From Sarcomyxa edulis (taxonomy: Eukaryota; Basidiomycota; Agaricomycetes; Agaricales; Mycenaceae), in the NCBI GenBank assembly GCA_009761415.1, contig QUOL01000004.1, positions 1,736,001 to 1,800,000 of the forward strand: DNA of 64,000 nucleotides. The letters run 5' to 3'. Shown piece after piece: positions 57,888-64,000 of the stretch; within the stretch, counting starts at the first letter, position 1; each line of letters opens with the position of its first letter. The notes below the pieces were generated by a model. That model made no database searches, was not told where the DNA came from, and saw only the letters and a program-made list of their open reading frames with translations. A program made the translations under genes and the position numbers.

Positions 57888-59953
57888 CTACTTATTCAAA
57901 TCGTATTTACCCGAATCGCACGCGTTTGTTTCCTTTCTTCCTCCCTGCTCCAGAATTCCATCCTTTGTTTCCTGCTCTTGCTCTGCCTCTAGTATATCGA
58001 CCTCGAGGTGTACATCCCGCTTTAGCTTTCTGTTGCAGTATGATGATTTGTGCCCTTCCGAGGTAGTCTTGGAGGACGAGTCCTCAGGGACGAAGAGAGC
58101 ACCGAAGGCCTTCTGCATGACAACGAGCATGGCTTCATGAGTGACTTCTGTGCTGGAGAATATCGTGTCTCGTAACTCGATTACGCAGGGTTTCAGGTCC
58201 TCAAGGTATGAGGTGGGACAGAACTTGCCTTTTCAGGTGCCGTACCATCATTGCGTGCTTACGATAGCCTATGGCCGTGGCAGGCTCGCCTACTAACCAT
58301 GACTTAAAAGCCGTATCGGACGCTCAGAATCGTTGGGGCCATCGTAGTGTATGCAGAGCCAAATGAGCACATAGAGGACGGACTCAAGATCGTGTTTAGA
58401 CGCATGCACACTTTCGTGGTCCGATTCTGAGATGTCGATTGCTATGAACGGAAGTGGGCCCCGAGGATGAGATCAGCGGGTGTGAGGAACTGTCAGTATA
58501 CCAGGACTCAGACGCTAGGACATACCGTTCGACCAATTACGAGGGTTTCATCTTTGTTCTTCGTCACTGATGCATGGTCTAGGTCAATTAGGATACCTCT
58601 GTGTAAGATGCCCGGGGGTGGTCTATTAGCATCGGGATCCGAGTTCATAATATCGGTCGGTGCCGAAGTCGTGGAGACGTGACCGGTTTGAACAGCATCA
58701 CCAAAGGAGTCAGTGGAAGGTGGGATCCAGTGTCCTTGGGTAAGGTATACCTTTTGGTGTGCATAATATTTTGGTGGCTAATGTCGCGGTGTAGAACGCC
58801 CTTTTTTGATGAGGCATCTGCGAGCTAAAGGAGATATGAGCGCTTACCACAAGGGGGAAAAATCTACCACGAACCTCTGGGGGAAACCATTAACATTGAC
58901 GAAAGCTCTCTCTTCGAGGAAAAAAAGTATATCGGTTGGGCGAAAGGGGGTCTCAATTATTCGTCGGTGAACACGCAGTTCGAGGCGTTGTAGTTTCATT
59001 TCAGTCATCGTGGATCGCAGTCCTGGATACCATCCACCATTATGTCGCCATGCCATACAACGTTACATACACCGTCGATGTCTTTTACCAGTTCCAAGAC
59101 CTCCCCCTCGGTTTGTTCACGAGAGACATCGGACCATACATCCTTGATAGTGTAATCTTGGCCGTCGCACTGAGCATGCCAGAAAACAGTTCCAGGACCA
59201 CGCACTCTATCGCTGATAAACTTGATGTTGACTAGCTTGTACAGTTTCCCGTCAGCTTCGATATATCGTTCGTTGTCGTTGTCGGTCGTTCTAATCGTAG
59301 AGTCATAGCCGACAACAGCGCCGTCAGCCAAAACACGAGAAAAAAGTTCGGGTGTCTCATGGATGTCGAATGGTAGGGAAATGGGCACGCCAGCACGATC
59401 AAACAGGTGCAAAGGAAGTTTGAAGGACCAGATCGATAAGCCTAAACGAAAGCGATAATTGTCATGAGATTGAAAGAACAAAGATGCGTGGTTGGCCAAT
59501 CGGCCGACGGCAGATTCGATGTCATTGTTCAGAGCCAGTGTGGATTGAGAGATGACATCCGACCACAGTCCGTCTTCTCCATTGAAGAGGAGAAGGGCGG
59601 AGGTTTTCGAAGCCTGTTCACCTCCGCATGGAATATCACACAATTTTGCACCCCATTTCCGCTCCGGAGCCAAAAGTTTGTTCTGCAAGTGGCACAGTGC
59701 CACCATAGCTGCAGCGATACTGTTCATAGAATCAGCCAGCTGGCGCTCCATGTCTCCTTTCTGAGCAACATCCCGATAGGGAGGAAAGTTGTGCCACTTT
59801 CCGTCTTGATATATCGGATTCGAGTCAGTGCTAAGAGCGTCGAGTAAATCGGATGCGGGAAGGGAGGACCTTGTCGGGACAGACATGTTCAACGAGGAGT
59901 GGAAATTGAGTGAAGACCGCTCCATCAAGTTCTTTCTCGAGTTCTAGATCCAT
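57888..59953 (-). pseudogene. FunK1 kinase paralogue, broken by frameshifts
   Basis: Aligns by eye over most of its length to the intact copy. It starts MDLELEKELDGAVFTQFPLL (intact: MDPQLKVELDGAVFRCVPRL), then shifts frame near 59.86 kb. A long middle frame (to about 59.0 kb) keeps FGYDSTV-like and RFRLGLSIW blocks and GTVFWHAQCDGQDYTIKDVW. At 59.0 kb a deletion before KLQRLELRVHRR and an extra C shortly after break the frame again. A stop follows in the HRD region (GRSTPRH*). DLESVLYVLIWLCIHYDGP and the C-terminus EAEQEQETKDGILEQGG are still readable. At least three independent breaks make it a pseudogene; one or two could instead be hidden introns, but not all. Confidence 0.8.
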
Positions 59954-60271
59954 GGAAGTCTGTGTACGCGATCCACTTTCGAGATTCGGATGGTCAGCGA
60001 AATCAATGACTGGAGATGCACAAAGTGAACAGGTGAATAAACAATCGGAGTACGCCAGCACAGGAGTGGATTGGTCTTTAGTACCTTGGAGAATTCCGCA
60101 CCGAAGATTGGCCAGCTACTAGTATATGACGTCCAATGCAAACTCGGGGGTGCGTATCGCTGCATATCGGCTGGAAAGCACTTGCATCCCTTTAAGCTTT
60201 GCCGCTTTCCTCGTGCTTCCACGATTGGAACCTAGATTCGTCAAAGTGATCATTCATCAAGCAGAATACAC

Positions 60272-62982
60272 ATGCTTTGCCACCAGACAACATTGGATAT
60301 GCAGACAGCACCAGCGCAGAGATGATATATCGAAAATTGAAAGAGATGAGGTGCACCGCCACCGATCTCCTTCTCTCTTGATGGCTCTGTTAACAGGCGC
60401 AACACCTGCTACCAAGGTCCGTAGTTATACCTTACCAAGACCAAAAGCTCACAATCTGTCTAGCAAAAATCCAAGACGAAAGCGAAACAACGCTATCTCC
60501 GGCGAAAAAAGGAACGCAGAAAAAATAATACCACTCGTAAACCTGGAAATGGCAACTCCGGTGAACCTGGAGAGGTAGATCTTGAAGAGGACAGTTCTGA
60601 AGAGGAGGAGGAGGAGACTGAGTTCAAACCTGCCGAAGTTGTCGAAGAAGACAGGAACGAGGAAAAACGACCCAAGAAACGGCGGAAAATCATTGAAATT
60701 GTCCCAGAAGACCAGGACGTAGAAATTGAGGATCTGACAATTTCCGAAGAGCAACCAACTCTGATACCACCAAAACTACCAACGCCTCCACCTCTTGATG
60801 CACTTCCGTCCTTTCCCCTACCGGCTCTACCGAATGCGCCTTCCAAGTCTGTACTCGCTCTACAAGGCCTTGATCAAGCTCTGGTAGAAGCAGAGATAGT
60901 GAACCCATCTACCGTCCTACCCATACCAGGGGACGGCGAAGATGATGGTGGGACTGGCCTCGGCGAGAAGACGAGGAAACGATTAAGAGACCTCGGTATT
61001 ACCGAATTATTTGCCGGTACGTTCTTCATATGTCCTGTGAGAATAATTTATTGAAACTTCCAATTTCCTGCTAGTCCAAACCGCCCTCCTACCATTTCTG
61101 TCACCCAAACATGCACTCAAACGGTCCCTCTACATCCCATTCGACCCTCCCCGAGATGTTTGCGTGTCTGCTCCGACTGGGAGCGGTAAAACACTTGCAT
61201 ACGTCTTGCCCATCATCGAGGTATGTCTTCACAATGTTTCCGAGCGAAGATGCGACCAATACTCTTGTTTAGATCCTCTCACCTCGAATAGTCACTCGTC
61301 TCCGAGCACTAATCGTTCTGCCAACTCGAGATCTTGTCACACAAGTCCGAGAAACATTTGAAGCCATTGGAAAAGGGCGTGGCCTGAAGGTGACGTACGG
61401 TCTACAAGCTATCGAATGCTTTGTTCATAAATATATGTAGATAGGCACGGCGACTGGACAGCATTCGTTTGCTCATGAGCAGTCTCAGTTGGTTGCCGAT
61501 AAATCTCCTCAGTACGTCTCATCTATCATGTCTTGTTCACTTTGAGAATGACCGTGCTTTATCGTAAAGCCTTCTTGGAGGATCAAGTAAAGTTGACGTC
61601 TTGATTTGCACGCCAGGAAGACTTATAGATCATCTCACCGGCACACCCAATTTCTCTTTGCAGCATCTTCGATTTCTCGTAAGTCTTTGTATTTCCATAA
61701 TTTGAGCAAGATGTTTAAATATGTTTACGGTTTTGTAGGTCATCGACGAAGCGGATCGCCTGCTAGCGCAATCTTTCCAAGACTGGCTTGTACAGGTCCT
61801 ATCGGCCACTCGTGCACCGCATGCGCACGTTTTCGAGGGAGGAATATCCTCAAAAGCACCTAGTCTGCCGTATGCAGACGCCCTCTCGCCATCCTTCCTC
61901 CAACTTCTTCCATACCCTGACATTGCAACCTTCATTACTGAGAAAAAGGAATCCTCGTGTCAAAAACTCCTGTTCTCAGCCACCCTCACCCGCGATCCAG
62001 GCAAAATCGCTGCTCTAGGTCTACGCGACCCCAAATATTTCGTCGTCCAGGGCAGTGGCAAGCCTCAAGATGGTGCGGATAACAATGACGATGTCATGGA
62101 CGTTGTAATGGAGAAATTCAGTATGCCAGCCACTTTGACCGTTCGTTTTCTTACATTTTCTTGTCATCTTTTTTCTGACTCGTCGTCAATACAGGAACAT
62201 ATGATAGTCTGCGAATCATCGCAAAAACCGCTGATGTTATTCCATCTCGTACACAGTCATGGTATCACCAACGCATTGGTGTTCACAAAATCGGCCGAAT
62301 CTACAACACGCCTAGTTCGGCTATTTGAATTCTTCGAAAAGGCTCGAATAGCAACTTCGGGACCCGGGAGTGGGCCCCAGTCGCCGGCGATGGTGGTGGC
62401 GCAGGCGTATTCCAGCGACCTCGGCGCCAATGAACGAAAGTCCATTCTTGAAAAGTTCAAGGCACAGGAAATACAGATGTACGCACGGGTTCACGTCTTT
62501 CTCTCTTGATAGGATCTAACGGATAGGACGGAGTGCAGATTGGTGTGCTCGGACTTGATCTCTCGGGGCATAGATATCAGCCATGTGTCGCATGTGGTGA
62601 GTTATGATGTTCCTGTCGATATGCGCAAATATGTGCATCGGGTAGGAAGAACGGCTCGTGCTGGCAGAGATGGTGATGCTTGGACTTTGGTCGAAGAACA
62701 GGAGGTATGTCTAACTCCATGTTTCTGACTCTTACCCGTTTCGAAGGCGTACGTTTGTTGACGGACCTATGCAGGCTCGATATTTTAAATCCATGATGAA
62801 AGAAGCTGATCACTTGGAGAAGATTAAGAGGTTGAGAGTCGCCGAAAAGGATACTGCTTCATTGGTTCCTTATTATGAGGTGCGGAGCTATTCTTGTTGT
62901 CTTGATCAGTGCAAATGCTCATGATCATCGTCTCACTGGACAGATTGCTCTTGGCCATCTCAAGGAGGCATATGGACGATAG
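60272..62982 (+). CDS. DEAD-box RNA helicase, DBP6/DDX51-like
   Basis: Ribosome-biogenesis helicase for 60S subunits. Start is uncertain: ATG 60272 is the nearest plausible, and the N-terminal exons ([20 protein letters not shown]; acidic [11 protein letters not shown]) need several joins. Core: [20 protein letters not shown] (Q-motif region), [16 protein letters not shown] (motif I), [15 protein letters not shown] (Ia), [14 protein letters not shown] (Ib), [14 protein letters not shown] (II), [10 protein letters not shown] (III), [16 protein letters not shown] (IV), [16 protein letters not shown] and [15 protein letters not shown] (VI), ending [11 protein letters not shown]. Between II and III is an insert of about 60 residues, which is typical of DDX51/Dbp6. 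Assignment to Dbp6 rests on that insert and on the pattern around SFQDWL. Confidence 0.9.
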
Positions 62983-63395
62983 GACTGTTTGATAAGATAT
63001 GTCTACCGTATCACAAACTAAGCCATTAGTAATGTACCCGGCTACTTCAAGTACCTCGAATCTTCCAAATTCGAGTCTGACATGTGTTTCAAGTTTGGAC
63101 TGACCAAAGTACATACTACTATGTGGTATCCTGTAGTGTCTACTGATCCTTGAGTTTGAGTGTTGTCGTTCCGTCGGGTTGAATCCGCAAAAGAGTCGCA
63201 GTGAGCTGCTCGATCGTGATCGATGATTCCACCGCAAGACATCCGAACTTTGTCCACGTTTTTGCGTCATGCTCTGGCTCGCATCGGCCCCTCCAAATCG
63301 CCAGCAATATATAGATTCTGTATCAGTCAGCACGGCGAAATTATACGCAGTTACGAATCTGAAGCCGTGGCTGCCCCTTCGTTCTCAACGTCGAC
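62983..63395. other. Intergenic region before the ABC transporter
   Basis: About 410 bp between the helicase stop and the ABC transporter start, same strand. A 169-codon minus-strand frame overlaps both the end of the helicase gene and this gap and is not supported as a gene. Confidence 0.4.
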
Positions 63396-64000
63396 ATGGC
63401 AAAATCTGAGCTCACAGCAGATGCAGGATCCCTACGTTCTGACGATTCCGCTACGAAAGAAGGCAGACCAGACGATATCAAGGACAAGGAAGCTACAGTC
63501 GAAATTCAACAGATCCCGGTGGTGTACAACAAGCGTTCAAGGTACGTATGATCTAATTATCGCAAGAAATGTCGACATTGATGCAATGTTATCCTGTCCT
63601 AGATTAACCCGGGTGCCATTCACGACTACCAAGATACCACCACCTCCAAAGGCGTCAATACATGACTCTGATCTGATCCCCGAAGTCACCGCTAATTGGC
63701 TTAGTATCCTTACATTCCAATGGATCACCCCCTTACTTGGGTTGGGCTATTCTCGTCCACTGGAAGCTCCAGATCTATACAAGCTGCAGGATGATCGTGC
63801 AGCGGCCTATATTGCAGACCGTATTCTTGCTTCGTTTGCAGCTCGTCAGGAAAAGGCGGCCTTATATAATGCCCGTTTACTCAACGGAGAGATCAAACCA
63901 GGCTGGAGGGCCATCTGGTGGACCCTCAAAGGCAAACGAGCTGACCGCGAGAAGCAATGGAGAGAGTCAACCGGAAAGCAGAGAGCATCTTTAATATATG
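63396..64000 (+). CDS. ABCC-type multidrug-resistance ABC transporter (YOR1-like), N-terminal part only
   Basis: Starts MAKSELTADAGSLRSDDSAT. Exon 1 (63396-63540) joins after a 61-63 nt intron to a second exon reading LTRVPFTTTKIPPPPKASI, then VTANWLSILTFQWITPLLGL, YSRPLEAPDLYKLQDDRAAA and KPGWRAIWWTLKGKRADR. The WLSxLTFQWITPLLxLGY-RPLExPDLYKL run is the conserved entry to the first membrane domain of ABCC (MRP/YOR1) transporters. The gene runs off the right edge, so the helices and nucleotide-binding domains are not seen. Substrate cannot be told. Confidence 0.9.

Noticed and set aside
62824..63333. 169-codon minus-strand ORF between the helicase and ABC transporter
   Set aside because: It overlaps the last helicase exon antisense; composition is not protein-like.

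Overview
The window looks like part of an Agaricomycete (mushroom-forming basidiomycete) genome. Almost every recognisable gene is cut by many 45-70 nt introns. Several families are typical of this group: FunK1 kinases, DUF6532 and DUF6534 proteins, a Ser-rich GPI-anchored wall protein and an F-box-like protein. A chromodomain-bearing Ty3/Gypsy retrotransposon fills the left edge. I saw no CRISPR array, operon, rRNA or convincing tRNA. Exon coordinates were worked out by hand from reading frames, splice consensus and family conservation. CDS spans are therefore gene spans from start to stop codon, including introns.

Layout. 1-7677: the 3' part of an LTR retrotransposon, one long gag-pol frame still open at base 3, then its 3' LTR. 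7.8-12.3 kb (+): CTU2 (tRNA wobble-uridine thiolation) and a uridine kinase/UPRT-like fusion. 12.7-15.8 kb (-): a divergent CAX-type cation/H+ antiporter. 16.6-17.9 kb (-): an F-box-like protein. 17.9-22.5 kb: gene-poor, with short repeats. 22.5-23.9 kb (-): a ca3427-like periplasmic-binding-fold protein. 25.7-31.6 kb: complex I NDUFB8-like subunit (-), SAM methyltransferase (+), EBP1/PA2G4-like protein (+) and KEOPS subunit PCC1 (-). 32.1-35.9 kb (-): GPI-anchored secreted protein and a citrate synthase ending in AKL. 36.2-42.2 kb: a doubtful small gene (+), a DUF6532 protein (-), proteasome ATPase RPT2 (-) and a YIPF6-like Golgi membrane protein (+) sharing a short divergent promoter. 43.0-49.5 kb (-): DUF6534 membrane protein, a repeat-bearing intergenic region, an NmrA-like oxidoreductase and an uncharacterised Ser/Pro/Arg-rich protein. 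50.6-54.5 kb: cytochrome P450 (+), a small probably mitochondrial protein (-) and a relic of an MFS transporter (+). 54.9-60.0 kb (-): a tandem pair of FunK1 kinase genes, one intact and one broken by frameshifts. 60.3-64 kb (+): a DBP6/DDX51-like DEAD-box helicase and the first 200 or so residues of an ABCC-type ABC transporter.

The genes are mostly unrelated housekeeping functions (tRNA modification, pyrimidine salvage, proteasome, complex I, ribosome biogenesis, peroxisomal carbon metabolism) mixed with accessory families. No clear multi-gene defence or metabolic cluster was found. The most interesting signals are the long C-terminal extension of the retrotransposon polyprotein (RGG-like tract plus terminal hydrophobic segment), the altered ion-binding motifs and 8-nt microexon of the CAX-type antiporter, two probable GC-AG first introns (one leaves only ATG as the coding part of RPT2 exon 1), a pair of related dispersed repeats near 46 kb, and the decaying FunK1 paralogue.
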